Shown in pieces: positions 25,525 through 32,680 of a DNA stretch of 54,757 nucleotides. Position numbers and translations under genes: made by a program. The stretch covers positions 1 through 54,757 of the forward strand of contig PLZF01000072.1 of assembly GCA_003152015.1 (NCBI GenBank), read 5' to 3'. The notes under the pieces are model-generated. The model worked only from the letters and a program-made list of their open reading frames with translations. It was not told where the DNA came from and did no database searches. How positions within the stretch are numbered: position 1 is the stretch's first letter; the number at the start of each line of letters is the position of its first letter. The stretch comes from Acidimicrobiaceae bacterium. GTDB taxonomy: Bacteria; Actinomycetota; Acidimicrobiia; Acidimicrobiales; RAAP-2.

Positions 25525-25946
25525 CCGCGGCCATGGAGAACGCCGACGTTACCGACGAGCGCACGCTTCCCCCGATCGGCGAGTTGGGGATTGCTGCGCT
25601 GATACTCGTTGTGGCCGCTGGGATCTACCTGACTGCCCAGACGAACCGCCATCCGAATCTGGTGCCAGCGGTCATTGCCCTGACCCTGGCCGGCGTCGTG
25701 GTGGCGGTGGCGGTGGTCATGCTGGCGCGCATCGGCAAGTTTGCCTGGGGCAAGTTCCGGATGGTCTTCGGCTGGGCGCTGCTCGAGTACGCGGTGATCG
25801 CCGGGATGCTCGTCTATGTGTTCGTCTTGGACCACATACCGAGCGCCACGCTGGCGGTGCTCATCGCCGCCCTCGTGCTCTTCGCCGTCGACATCCCGAT
25901 GATGTTCGGATTCGCCGTGGCGCGCTACCAGCCGGTCTCGCCCTAG
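25521..25946 (+). CDS. Small four-helix membrane protein, partner of preceding gene
   Basis: A 141-residue protein starting at the ATG in the overlap. Four hydrophobic segments (IAALILVVAAGIYLTAQ, VIALTLAGVVVAVAVVMLA, LLEYAVIAGMLVYVFVLDHI and LAVLIAALVLFAVDIPMMFG) are joined by short loops. It does not match a family I recognise. The conserved pairing with the 208-residue protein is inferred only from the overlap. A two-subunit membrane complex is possible. Confidence 0.6.
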   Translation: MTAAMENADVTDERTLPPIGELGIAALILVVAAGIYLTAQTNRHPNLVPAVIALTLAGVVVAVAVVMLARIGKFAWGKFRMVFGWALLEYAVIAGMLVYVFVLDHIPSATLAVLIAALVLFAVDIPMMFGFAVARYQPVSP

Positions 25947-26127
25947 GAATGAGCCATGAGCGACGTGTCACACGGACCGAGTTGGTGAGAAGCCGCTGAC
26001 AGGAACGGGTATCCGCCGAAGGGCCAATGAATGACCGGCTGCACCTGGTCTGAACGACACCTGCTAGTTGTGCCAGTTTTGTCCGAGGGTCACTTGCGCT
26101 CATAGAGGCGAGGACAACGTTCAGGCC

Positions 26128-26178
26128 GCTCTGCCTTACAACCAGCAGGCCGAGGGTTCGAGTCCCTCAGCGCCCACA
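26128..26178 (+). tRNA. 3'-half tRNA gene fragment (Val-like), not a full gene
   Basis: GAGGG-TTCGAGT-CCCTC (26153-26169) is a perfect T arm, followed by AGCGCCC as a 3' acceptor strand and A as discriminator. Upstream, TCTGC/GCAGG can form an anticodon stem around a loop containing CTTACAA (anticodon TAC, Val) but with three extra bases, CCA. No convincing D arm or 5' acceptor GGGCGCT is present. The sequence that follows (CCCACAAAAACGAGTTGC) recurs at 31999-32016. I read it as an integration footprint rather than a working tRNA. Confidence 0.5.
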
Positions 26179-26230
26179 AAAACGAGTTGCGTGAACCGGA
26201 ATGCGGCCGACCTGTTGCCCGGCACGACCA

Positions 26231-26749
26231 TCAGATCTGCAGAGTGCCTCGGATGTCCTTCATGAGGAGCACAAGGTGCAAGTCGTCGGTGGTGCTCGCC
26301 TCGAACTCGGGAACGAGGTAGAGGTAGAAGCCGCGTGCATCGCTCGATTCGGCGTGGACGAGCAGGCCTCGACATCCGATGTCCGAAGAAAGCTCGAGCA
26401 GTCGAGCAATGACGTCCTGGAGAAGGCCGACGCCGAGTCCCTGACGTTCATGGTCGGCGTCGACACCGAGTCGTGCGAGGAGTGCGACGGGTTGGGGATA
26501 GCGTCCGGCACCTTTGCGGAGACGCCGAGGTGCCGTATCGGGACGGATCTGGGCCATGCACCAGGCGTAGTAAGCGACAACTTGGACACTGCGCTGTTCG
26601 GTTACAACGAAGACACGAGTCGTTCCGGTGCTTGTCGACTGGCGGGCATAACGCTGCAACCATTCGGTCTGCTCAGGTGACCGGCATCGGAAGCCGCTCA
26701 GGTCATGGTGGGCGTCCAGCGGCTCCGGCGGCCGATAGGCGCCGCTCAC
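26231..26749 (-). CDS. GNAT-family acetyltransferase toxin (TacT/AtaT-like)
   Basis: A 172-residue GNAT protein. The acetyl-CoA loop is LARLGVDADHERQGLGVGLL (Q/RxxGxG/A-type), followed by CRGLLVHAESSDARGFYLY with the Tyr expected to assist catalysis. Toxins of this type acetylate aminoacyl-tRNA and stop translation. It begins at a GTG overlapping the antitoxin stop (GTGA), the usual antitoxin-first order. The stop lies about 53 bp from the tRNA fragment. Confidence 0.85.
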   Translation of the reverse strand: MSGAYRPPEPLDAHHDLSGFRCRSPEQTEWLQRYARQSTSTGTTRVFVVTEQRSVQVVAYYAWCMAQIRPDTAPRRLRKGAGRYPQPVALLARLGVDADHERQGLGVGLLQDVIARLLELSSDIGCRGLLVHAESSDARGFYLYLVPEFEASTTDDLHLVLLMKDIRGTLQI

Positions 26750-27027
26750 TCAGTGAACGGAGAGGGACGTTGGATCAGATGGCGGAGGCCCGCCAGATCG
26801 CGCGATGGGCGAGAGTTGAGCGACTCCCACGCGGTGAGAGCTGTGTCGTCGAGTTCGAAGACGTCACGGTCTGCGAGGACTCGCCGGGCTGCGATGCAGG
26901 CCTGCGTGACCACGAAGTCAGTCAGGTCGGTGTCACTGGCGGCGACGGCGCGGTCAATTAGGTCACGCTCTTGGGGCGTGGTGCGGAGATCCATGCGCCG
27001 GCTCCGACGGCGTGATTCTGTTTGCAC
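26746..27027 (-). CDS. DUF1778 antitoxin (TacA-like)
   Basis: A 93-residue antitoxin. RMDLRTTPQERDLIDRAVAA is the ribbon-helix-helix DUF1778 core; the C-terminal part (FELDDTALTAWESLNSRPSR) is the toxin-binding tail. The GTG at 27027 is chosen because AGGAGG lies 6 nt upstream; an open frame extends further, over the promoter repeats, and should not be translated. It probably represses its own operon through the tandem repeats at 27050-27082. Confidence 0.85.
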   Translation of the reverse strand: MQTESRRRSRRMDLRTTPQERDLIDRAVAASDTDLTDFVVTQACIAARRVLADRDVFELDDTALTAWESLNSRPSRDLAGLRHLIQRPSPFTE

Positions 27028-27049
27028 GGTCAACCTCCTCTCTTCGTTC

Positions 27050-27082
27050 GTACGTCTAGTGTACGTCCAGTGTACGTCCAAA
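27050..27082. promoter_or_regulatory. Three tandem 11-bp repeats, likely operator of the GNAT TA operon
   Basis: GTACGTCTAGT, GTACGTCCAGT and GTACGTCCAAA stand head to tail 23 bp upstream of the antitoxin GTG. The regular one-helical-turn spacing fits cooperative binding of an RHH antitoxin such as DUF1778. Confidence 0.7.
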
Positions 27083-27198
27083 AAGCCGGCTGGACAACGG
27101 ATTCGAGTGCCCTGCCGGACAGAGAACGACAGCAAGTCGATCGTCCCTGGTCACCGAGCCTCTTGGAGGCCGATCAGCGGACCTCCGATGACGAGAGA

Positions 27199-27226
27199 CC
27201 GGTTCGTAGTGCGTGACCCAAGGTCC
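27199..27226 (+). repeat. Cassette-border repeat R1
   Basis: A copy of a ~26-bp motif that starts GGTTCGTA, continues GTGCG, and ends TGACCCAAGGTCC. Related copies are at 28104-28130, 31975-32000 and 32655-32680. It lies between the GNAT TA operon (its 5' side) and vapC (3' side, 61 bp from the stop). A second short similarity (GCCAATGnA about 25 bp past the AAGG) is shared with R4. Confidence 0.75.
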
Positions 27227-27287
27227 ACCACGTCGCTGACAAGCGCCAATGCATGACGGGGTGAACAGAATACGAACCCGCAAGGTT

Positions 27288-27713
27288 CTACTCGGTACCT
27301 ATCTTGCCGGAGACGGCGTCGCCAGGGAGATATGCGAGCCCTCGCGATACCAAGTCGCGCACATCACAGCTCACGAGCTGACCGTCCGAAGCACGAGCCG
27401 CCGCCACGTAGGCGGCGTCGTACGCCGAGATGCCGTGCTCTTCGGCGATGGTCGCCGCGATCGCGAGGAGCGACGCCTCGGCGCGGACGAGCCCGCCGTC
27501 GTCGGATACTGCGGTTACGCGTTCGCGAAGTCGATGTGCTGGCGAGTGGTCCCGCCATGAGCGCACTGCCACGTTGGTCACCTCGTAGAAGGCGAGATCG
27601 AGGGTGGCCAACGGATCGCCACCTTCGAGCAATCGGCGGGCGTCTCCATGGTGCTCGTCGTCGGAGTCCTCGCTCGCCAGAAGGATGCTGGCGTCAAGGA
27701 ACCAGAGGTTCAA
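27288..27713 (-). CDS. vapC: PIN-domain ribonuclease toxin VapC
   Basis: A 141-residue PIN-domain protein. Acidic residues expected to bind metal are visible: LDAS at the N-terminus, FYEVTNVAVRS (Glu), ISAYDAAYVAAA (Asp) and SCDVRDL (Asp) near the C-terminus. VapC toxins cut tRNA or rRNA. The start overlaps vapB's stop by 4 nt. Flanked by repeats R1 (3' side) and R2 (5' side of the operon). Confidence 0.9.
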   Translation of the reverse strand: MNLWFLDASILLASEDSDDEHHGDARRLLEGGDPLATLDLAFYEVTNVAVRSWRDHSPAHRLRERVTAVSDDGGLVRAEASLLAIAATIAEEHGISAYDAAYVAAARASDGQLVSCDVRDLVSRGLAYLPGDAVSGKIGTE

Positions 27714-27946
27714 CGTTCGGGCCGGGTCGCCTTGACCAATTCGGCGACCCCACCCCCGTGACCTGCGAGAGGTCCGTCCATATCGTCGATCTCGGCCATT
27801 CGCTCAGCACGGCGAATGCTGCGTCGTCGCAAGGTCTCTTCCGCCAGTTCGCGCAAGTACGCGCTCCGCGTGGTTCCGCGGCGACCTGCCTCGACATCTA
27901 CGGCCCGAAGCAGATCGTCAGGAAGGGACACCATCACTCTCGCCAT
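27710..27946 (-). CDS. vapB: VapB-like ribbon-helix-helix antitoxin
   Basis: A 78-residue antitoxin. ARVMVSLPDDLLRAVDVEAG followed by TTRSAYLRELAEETLRR is a ribbon-helix-helix DNA-binding domain. An acidic tail (MAEIDDMDGPLAGHGGG) probably wraps the toxin. The ATG at 27946 begins the conserved strand; an ATG 19 codons upstream is possible but adds unconserved residues. Repeat R2 lies 157 bp upstream. Confidence 0.85.
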   Translation of the reverse strand: MARVMVSLPDDLLRAVDVEAGRRGTTRSAYLRELAEETLRRRSIRRAERMAEIDDMDGPLAGHGGGVAELVKATRPER

Positions 27947-28103
27947 GCCAGGAGTATGCCCGGTATTGCCACTTCGCATCGAATGGCGGACGACCGACCG
28001 CAAGCTCGTCGGCGGACGCGCCTATGAAGGAGCGACGAGGGACGGAGCCTATTGGTCAGTAGCTCATGGGAGGGCGATGACCGGTCCCGCCAGAATCGGA
28101 CTG

Positions 28104-28130
28104 CGGTTCGTAGTGTGTGACCCAAGGTCC
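28104..28130 (+). repeat. Cassette-border repeat R2
   Basis: Nearly identical to R1 over 26 bp (one difference, GTGTG for GTGCG), located upstream of vapB. Confidence 0.75.
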
Positions 28131-28397
28131 CCGCACCAGACTCAAGACGCACACACGGTTGCAAGATAAATTCGGCGACGACACTCGACAGCCAGCGCCA
28201 GCATTTCATCCTTCATGGGTGGCCGCCACGGCCATGGGGAATCAAGAGCTTCCCCGCTCGTCTACGTCGTCCCGTAGGCCGGCCGCCCATCCCATACCCC
28301 ATAAACGTTCACGCCACGAACAGGGACGTGCCGTCAGGCAATAGGATAAGTCCTGGTCAGACTATGTGGAGATGTCTCCAGTACCCCCCTGGAAGGT
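28131..28397. other. Intergenic stretch without recognised gene
   Basis: No gene recognised. It holds one short palindrome, TGGAGATGTCTCCA (28367-28380), just before the tRNA-Thr fragment. Confidence 0.4.
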
Positions 28398-28450
28398 ATA
28401 GAGGCTCACTCGTAATGCGTAGGTCAGGAGTTCAAATCTCCTCCCAGGCT
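28398..28450 (+). tRNA. 3'-half tRNA gene fragment (Thr-CGT-like), not a full gene
   Basis: AGGAG-TTCAAAT-CTCCT (28426-28442) is a perfect T arm followed by CCCAGGC as a 3' acceptor strand. Upstream, the loop CTCGTAA (anticodon CGT, Thr) sits between half-stems GCTCA and TGCGT, which pair at four of five positions. There is no matching 5' acceptor GCCTGGG or D arm. Probably an att-like remnant. Confidence 0.5.
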
Positions 28451-28650
28451 GCATAATTATCCCGGCAAGACCCTGGCGGCTCTGCGTGGCACTGGACCGT
28501 GGAGGCCGCCCCATCGCGTCGGTCCTCAGCACCCGCAGCGCCGACAGAACCTGCATCGACATCCTGTCCGGATGGGGGTACAGCCAGGTGCTGTCCCCAC
28601 CGCGGTGGTCGACGAGGCCAGGAGATGAGGGGTCAGACCACCCGACAGCC
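28451..28650. other. Spacer, no gene recognised
   Basis: Nothing recognised between the tRNA fragment and the end of the DUF4239-like gene. Confidence 0.35.
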
Positions 28651-29439
28651 TCAGCAGGAGTGCGGCGATAACCCGGAATTGACCGTCACCAGCGCGGCGT
28701 TCATCGGTCCGGCGCTGACCGAGAGGGCATCGCTCCGGAACGGCTGGTCCAACGAGTTGATCAAGAAGATGACAGCCAGCATGATGCCGGCCACCGCGGC
28801 TAATACGGTGAACTGCGGCCAAGGTCGGTCGACGAAGGTGATCGCGGCCACGGCGACCAGGACGACGCTGCCGCCGCCGATCACCAGAACCCACAGCAGT
28901 CCTGGCAACGACGATTTTGCCGCCCGGATGCGAGCGTCTCGTTGATCGGTCAGGTTCGACAGTTGCTGCATGATCGTTTGGGTGGCGGCCACGGCCCGGG
29001 GATCGGCACCGTTCATGGTGGGTACGTAGCGATAGAGGCGTTCCAGCGGGGCACTGTCGTCGGGAGGCACGCTGCTCCCCGACTGCAGGGCCGGGTACTC
29101 GCGATGGACGACGGTAGAGGCGTAACAGGCCAGTCCCGACCTCAACGGCACGCCGGACGAAGCGGGGAGAACGTGCGTCAGGTTCGACAGGGCGACCACG
29201 GCGTCGGCCTCGGACACCGCATTGTGCTGGGCACTCTGGAACGCCTGCAGGGACGAACCCAGAACGAATGCCAACAACAACCCGTAGGTTGCGGTGAGGG
29301 CGCGGAGGGCGGGCGAGCCCCCGTCAGCGCTGAGCAGCCGATCGCGTCCCCGAAAGATCCGGCGGATACCGACGGTCAGGATCCCAGCCATGGCCAACGC
29401 TCCAGCCACGATGACTGCGACCGTCAGCCAGATGCTCAT
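28651..29439 (-). CDS. DUF4239-like membrane protein
   Basis: A 262-residue membrane protein with two N-terminal helices (MSIWLTVAVIVAGALAMAGIL and ALRALTATYGLLLAFVLGSS), a soluble middle part and two C-terminal helices (LLWVLVIGGGSVVLVAVAAI and FTVLAAVAGIMLAVIFLINS). The helix SLQAFQSAQHNAVSEADAVV after the second membrane segment and LDQPF near the end are typical of DUF4239 (bestrophin-like) proteins. Function unknown. The ATG at 29439 starts just before the first membrane helix. Confidence 0.75.
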   Translation of the reverse strand: MSIWLTVAVIVAGALAMAGILTVGIRRIFRGRDRLLSADGGSPALRALTATYGLLLAFVLGSSLQAFQSAQHNAVSEADAVVALSNLTHVLPASSGVPLRSGLACYASTVVHREYPALQSGSSVPPDDSAPLERLYRYVPTMNGADPRAVAATQTIMQQLSNLTDQRDARIRAAKSSLPGLLWVLVIGGGSVVLVAVAAITFVDRPWPQFTVLAAVAGIMLAVIFLINSLDQPFRSDALSVSAGPMNAALVTVNSGLSPHSC

Positions 29440-29564
29440 GATCCCGGCAGGATACCGGCTCAGGGTGTGGGGTGCAATGACTCGAATCACCGATTGAACT
29501 GGGGCAATGTGTCGGTCCGGAGCGAAGTAACGGGCGGCTCGCGGTCAGTCCGCCGGCGCTTGGC

Positions 29565-30164
29565 TCAGACCCCGCCGGAGACATCCGAAGGCTCGGCGGG
29601 GGTGGCCTGGGGCCTGGTGTTACTTTCGGTCGCCGACCCCCGGACGGCGTGGTGGACGAAGCGGGCTGCCCGGCGCCGCACATGTCGCTCAAGCCGCTCG
29701 GCATGGGTGGAGGGAGGTCTGGGACTTTGGGCATGGGGCGCTCGAGAGAACCGCTTCTTCGCAAGCTTGACAAGCAGTAGGTAGACAACGACCATCCCGA
29801 ATAGCAACAGGAAGAAGGTCACTGGCAGCGGTGTGAAGCCCAGCAGCCCGGCGAGCGGCGTGTACGGCAGGACGGCACTGACCAGGGCCGCTCCGGTCGG
29901 GACGAGCAGCATCGGCAGGCTAGGTCGACTCCGGAGGAACGGGACTCGCCGGGTCCGGATGACATAGACGACCAGCGTCTGGGTGGCGATCGACTCGACG
30001 AACCAACCAGTCCTGAACTCGGTGTGGCCGGCGTGGAGCAGGGACAACATCACCCAGAAGGTGAGGAAGTCGAAGATCGAGCTGACAGGACCGAACACGG
30101 ACATGAAGCGCCGGATGAACGCCATGTCCCAGGCCGCCCGCCGGGCCAGCGCCTCGGGGTCCAC
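29565..30164 (-). pseudogene. C-terminal fragment of Mg2+-importing P-type ATPase (MgtA/MgtB)
   Basis: About 200 residues corresponding to the last membrane helices of IIIB-type magnesium ATPases: RRAAWDMAFIRRFMSVFGPV, then FDFLTFWVMLSLLHAG, WFVESIATQTLVVYVIRTRR and PLAGLLGFTPLPVTFFLLL. The ATPase domains (DKTGT, TGD and GDGxND motifs) are absent. A Ser/Arg-rich tail extends the C-terminus. The 5' end is cut about 100 bp from a tRNA fragment, consistent with truncation at an integration site. Not functional as a pump. Confidence 0.8.
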
Positions 30165-30279
30165 CTTTTATGTACATTCCGGTGAACGGAGATGTATCGG
30201 TCCATAATGGGTGCAACGCCGGTGGCCGTAGTCACTTGGGCCCACGCAGCTGTACCAACGAGAATGACGAGGTCGCACT

Positions 30280-30330
30280 TGCATAGCCGTGAGACGCAAG
30301 TCCCAGTGGGTTCGAATCCCACTCCGTTCG
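30280..30330 (+). tRNA. 3'-half tRNA gene fragment, isotype unclear
   Basis: GTGGG-TTCGAAT-CCCAC (30306-30322) is a perfect T arm followed by TCCGTTC, as expected for a 3' acceptor strand. CTTGC/GCAAG upstream could form a stem, but the loop is 13 nt, too long for an anticodon arm. No 5' half was found. Confidence 0.4.
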
Positions 30331-30416
30331 TTGTGTCGCTCTCGTGATCGACATCGATCCAACCGGGAGGTCGGTATGAGCGGGCTTCGATACCACAGCC
30401 CGTCCGGCCATCTCTC

Positions 30417-31112
30417 GTGACGACCCCCACACGTGGGGGCCTTGTCGGCGTACGCCGGAAAGGATCCGGTGATGTCGGAGAGCCACGTTGGCCGATGGCC
30501 CTGGCGGTATTGGCAACCGGTGGACTGCGTGCCCTGTTACCGGCGCAACTCAGGTGGGGTGACGCTCGCTGGATCTACCCGGCGGTCGTCATCGTGCTGC
30601 TTGGAGTGATTTTCGTCGGGGACCCGGGTCACATCTACCGCCAGTCCCGGGGATTACGGGTCATCACCGGGACGTTGTTTGCCGTGATCTCAGTCGCCAA
30701 TGCAGAGGCCGCCATTAGGTTGGTGGCCAGCATTCTCAGCGCAGATCCGTTTACCCACCACGCCAACCGGTTGCTCGTGAGCGGAGGAGCCATCTGGTTG
30801 ATCAACGTGATCGTCTTTGGTCTCTGGTATTGGGACGTCGACCGGGGCGGTGCGGCGGCCCGATCCCGTGGCTCGACGATCGACCCGGCGTTCATCTTCC
30901 CCGAGATGGTCAACCCTGGGTACGTCAAAGCCGGTTGGTACCCAAAATTCGTTGATTACCTGCATCTGTCATTCACGGCGGCCACCGCGTTCAGCCCGAC
31001 GGATGTGTCGGCCATCAGACCGTGGGCCAAACTCCTGATGATGGTCGAAGAGTCCATCTCGCTGTTGCTGGCGCTGCTGGTGGTTGGGTACGCCGTGGGC
31101 ATCTTGAAATAG
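30417..31112 (+). CDS. Conserved membrane protein with possible channel-like pore loop
   Basis: Up to 231 residues with four or five hydrophobic segments (IYPAVVIVLLGVIFVG, ITGTLFAVISVANAEAAIRL, GGAIWLINVIVFGLWYW and MMVEESISLLLALLVVGYAV). A re-entrant-like segment, LHLSFTAATAFSPTDV, precedes the last helix and resembles the pore region of two-helix potassium channels without the TVGYG filter. An ATG at 30495 may be the true start, since 26 residues before it are basic and overlie a GC-rich hairpin (30424-30439). Function unknown. Confidence 0.6.
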   Translation: MTTPTRGGLVGVRRKGSGDVGEPRWPMALAVLATGGLRALLPAQLRWGDARWIYPAVVIVLLGVIFVGDPGHIYRQSRGLRVITGTLFAVISVANAEAAIRLVASILSADPFTHHANRLLVSGGAIWLINVIVFGLWYWDVDRGGAAARSRGSTIDPAFIFPEMVNPGYVKAGWYPKFVDYLHLSFTAATAFSPTDVSAIRPWAKLLMMVEESISLLLALLVVGYAVGILK

Positions 31113-31137
31113 GCGGAACGCCGGCCAACGCGATCGG

Positions 31138-31190
31138 CTGGCGGAAGTTCCAGGCCGACACCAACATCGACGTGTACTTCTGTGATCCCG
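31138..31190 (+). pseudogene. Scrap resembling an IS30 transposase core
   Basis: WRKFQADTNIDVYFCDP resembles the IS30 segment before the conserved 'CDPxSPWQRG', but the match stops after CDP. Too short to be sure. Confidence 0.3.
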
Positions 31191-31556
31191 TGCGCTATGA
31201 GGCGCTTTGTATCCGTGCGGTGATGAAAGGACACCGCCTTCGGACTGTCGCAGCAGTCCGCTGAAGCTGAGGGCAGTCTGACCCAGGAGGTGCTGGGGAA
31301 GACGGCAAGCAGCCCTGACGACGGCGGGATGGGTCGGCACTGCTAGACGAACCAGGTCGAGACTAACCGTCTCACCCCTCGCGGCGTTGCCGGTAACCTT
31401 CGAAAGTTGAGCGACGCGTCTCGGGAGACAGATCGGGCTTTCGTCAGCGCCGGATCGTCCATCGGACGGCGCAGCTTCCCGCAACGAGCCGAGTCCTGTA
31501 CCGGATCGAGCACTACAGCTCCCTGCCTGCAGTAGCGCTGACCATCACTGCGGGCC
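31191..31556. other. Intergenic stretch without recognised gene
   Basis: No family recognised on either strand. It may include the missing 5' part of the iron-permease-like fragment in a decayed state. Confidence 0.35.
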
Positions 31557-31817
31557 GTGATCTGTCTGGTCGCCGCAGGTGCAGCGCTCGGTTTCCCGAG
31601 TGGTTGGGTGGCCGCGTTCGAAGTATCCGTGTCAACCGTCACGCTCGTGATGGTCTTCGCGATCCAGCACACGCAGGGCAGAGAACAGGCGGCAACCCAA
31701 CGCAAACTGGACGAGCTGATGCTGGCCCTACCTGGCGCGGACGATTCGCTCATGACGCTGGAGGAGGCGTCGCGGGAGGTCATGCTCGACGTCGAGGAGG
31801 AACAGCGAGACGTTTGA
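31557..31817 (+). pseudogene. Low-affinity iron permease-like protein, 5'-truncated
   Basis: An 86-residue frame. FEVSVSTVTLVMVFAIQHTQ followed by GREQAATQRKLDELMLAL matches the C-terminal half of small low-affinity iron permease-family proteins ('FLIQNTQNRDxxAIQxKLDEL'). The first membrane helix is incomplete and stops precede the GTG start, so the N-terminus has been lost. It may still be expressed as a one-helix stub. Confidence 0.65.
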
Positions 31818-31974
31818 TAGACGTCATCCGACACAGACACGGAGCGATCACCCTACGAGCACCGCAACGCGGCTGCCCGACTCGTCAGGCGGAGGACTGG
31901 TCGGGTCCCGTCCCAGGGACACGACCCCGTGATATCAACCCAGGTCAAAGATGGGACCGGTGATCGTGGGGGAG

Positions 31975-32000
31975 CGGTTCGTATTGTATGACCCAAGGCC
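31975..32000 (+). repeat. Cassette-border repeat R3
   Basis: GGTTCGTATTGTATGACC then CAAGGCC, 55 bp past the relE stop. Its right flank (CCCACAAAAACGAGTTGC, 31999-32016) is shared with the sequence just after the tRNA fragment at 26.17 kb, linking the R family to a tRNA 3' end. Confidence 0.75.
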
Positions 32001-32055
32001 CACAAAAACGAGTTGCACGAACCACGAGGAAGATCGGCCGCGGTGGCGAAGGGCG

Positions 32056-32328
32056 TCAGGAGCGATAGGCGTCAGCGCGGTGCCCGATGGCTGTGACTTC
32101 GACGGTTCGCCTCACGTCGTCGATCCGATAGAGGATCCGGTAGTCGCCGCGACGAGCGGAGAAGGCGGGGGCTAACGGTGGGTTGAGGGGTTTGCCGACA
32201 CGACGGGGATTGTCGAGCAGCAGCCCATTGATCAATTCGTATGCGGCATGGGCAATCTTCTCGGGTAGCGAGTCGGTAAGGGCGTGGGCGGCTGGTCGGG
32301 CAACGCGCAGTCGATACCGGTTTGTCAC
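32056..32328 (-). CDS. RelE/ParE-family toxin
   Basis: A 90-residue RelE-fold toxin. RYRLRVARPAAHALTDSLPE at the N-terminus, NPRRVGKPLNPPLAPAFSAR in the middle and RRGDYRILYRIDDVRRTVEV with a terminal AIGHRADAY are all landmarks. It would cleave ribosome-bound mRNA. The start overlaps the antitoxin stop by 4 nt. Confidence 0.9.
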   Translation of the reverse strand: MTNRYRLRVARPAAHALTDSLPEKIAHAAYELINGLLLDNPRRVGKPLNPPLAPAFSARRGDYRILYRIDDVRRTVEVTAIGHRADAYRS

Positions 32329-32615
32329 CTGGTGTCGACATGGCGGCCGGCATTGTTCATTGCATCGGCGAGCTGCTCGGCGTCGAGAACATCCCCATCA
32401 CCGAGCGCCTGTTGCCCTTCCTCATGAGAGCGCAAGAGGACTGGGTCGGAAAGAACGGCAATGGTTTCGCGCATAGCGTCGTAGTCGTCGGCTCCGATGA
32501 GCACCGCCGCCCGCCGGCCGTTCCGCGTGATCTCGAATCGTTCGTGAGTGGTGCTGGCCTCATCGATCAGTTTCGACAGGTTGGCCCGAGCATCGGCAAC
32601 GGGAAGAGTAGTCAT
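32325..32615 (-). CDS. Phd/YefM-family antitoxin
   Basis: A 96-residue antitoxin. TTLPVADARANLSKLIDEAS, HERFEITRNGRRAAVLIGAD and DYDAMRETIAVLSD follow the Phd/YefM pattern: an N-terminal DNA-binding dimer and a C-terminal toxin-binding tail. The ATG at 32615 is the likely start; another lies two codons upstream. Repeat R4 begins 39 bp upstream, inside the probable promoter. Confidence 0.9.
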   Translation of the reverse strand: MTTLPVADARANLSKLIDEASTTHERFEITRNGRRAAVLIGADDYDAMRETIAVLSDPVLLRSHEEGQQALGDGDVLDAEQLADAMNNAGRHVDTR

Positions 32616-32654
32616 GTACACGATTATAGCGTGAATGGGGTGCCGCAGACCAGT

Positions 32655-32680
32655 GGGTTCTTATTGTGTCCCCAAGGCCC
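32655..32680 (+). repeat. Cassette-border repeat R4
   Basis: GGGTTCTTATTGTGTCCC then CAAGGCCC, the most divergent copy. Its right flank (ending GGGCCAATGAACCACC, 32697-32712) resembles the flank of R1 (27243-27257) and a stretch at 26021-26036. Confidence 0.65.

Noticed and set aside
26094-26176. A complete tRNA-Val gene
   Set aside because: Only five bases of the 5' acceptor could pair, there is no D arm and the anticodon loop carries three extra bases.
26136-30516. Short minus-strand frames ending in GLEPSACWL or containing GFEPTGTCVS-type strings
   Set aside because: These strings are typical translations of tRNA sequence and reflect the tRNA fragments, not proteins.
26128-32680. Integron attC sites
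   Set aside because: The repeats lack the GTTRRRY/RYYYAAC core pair and no integron integrase is present in the window; the cassette idea is kept without the integron label.
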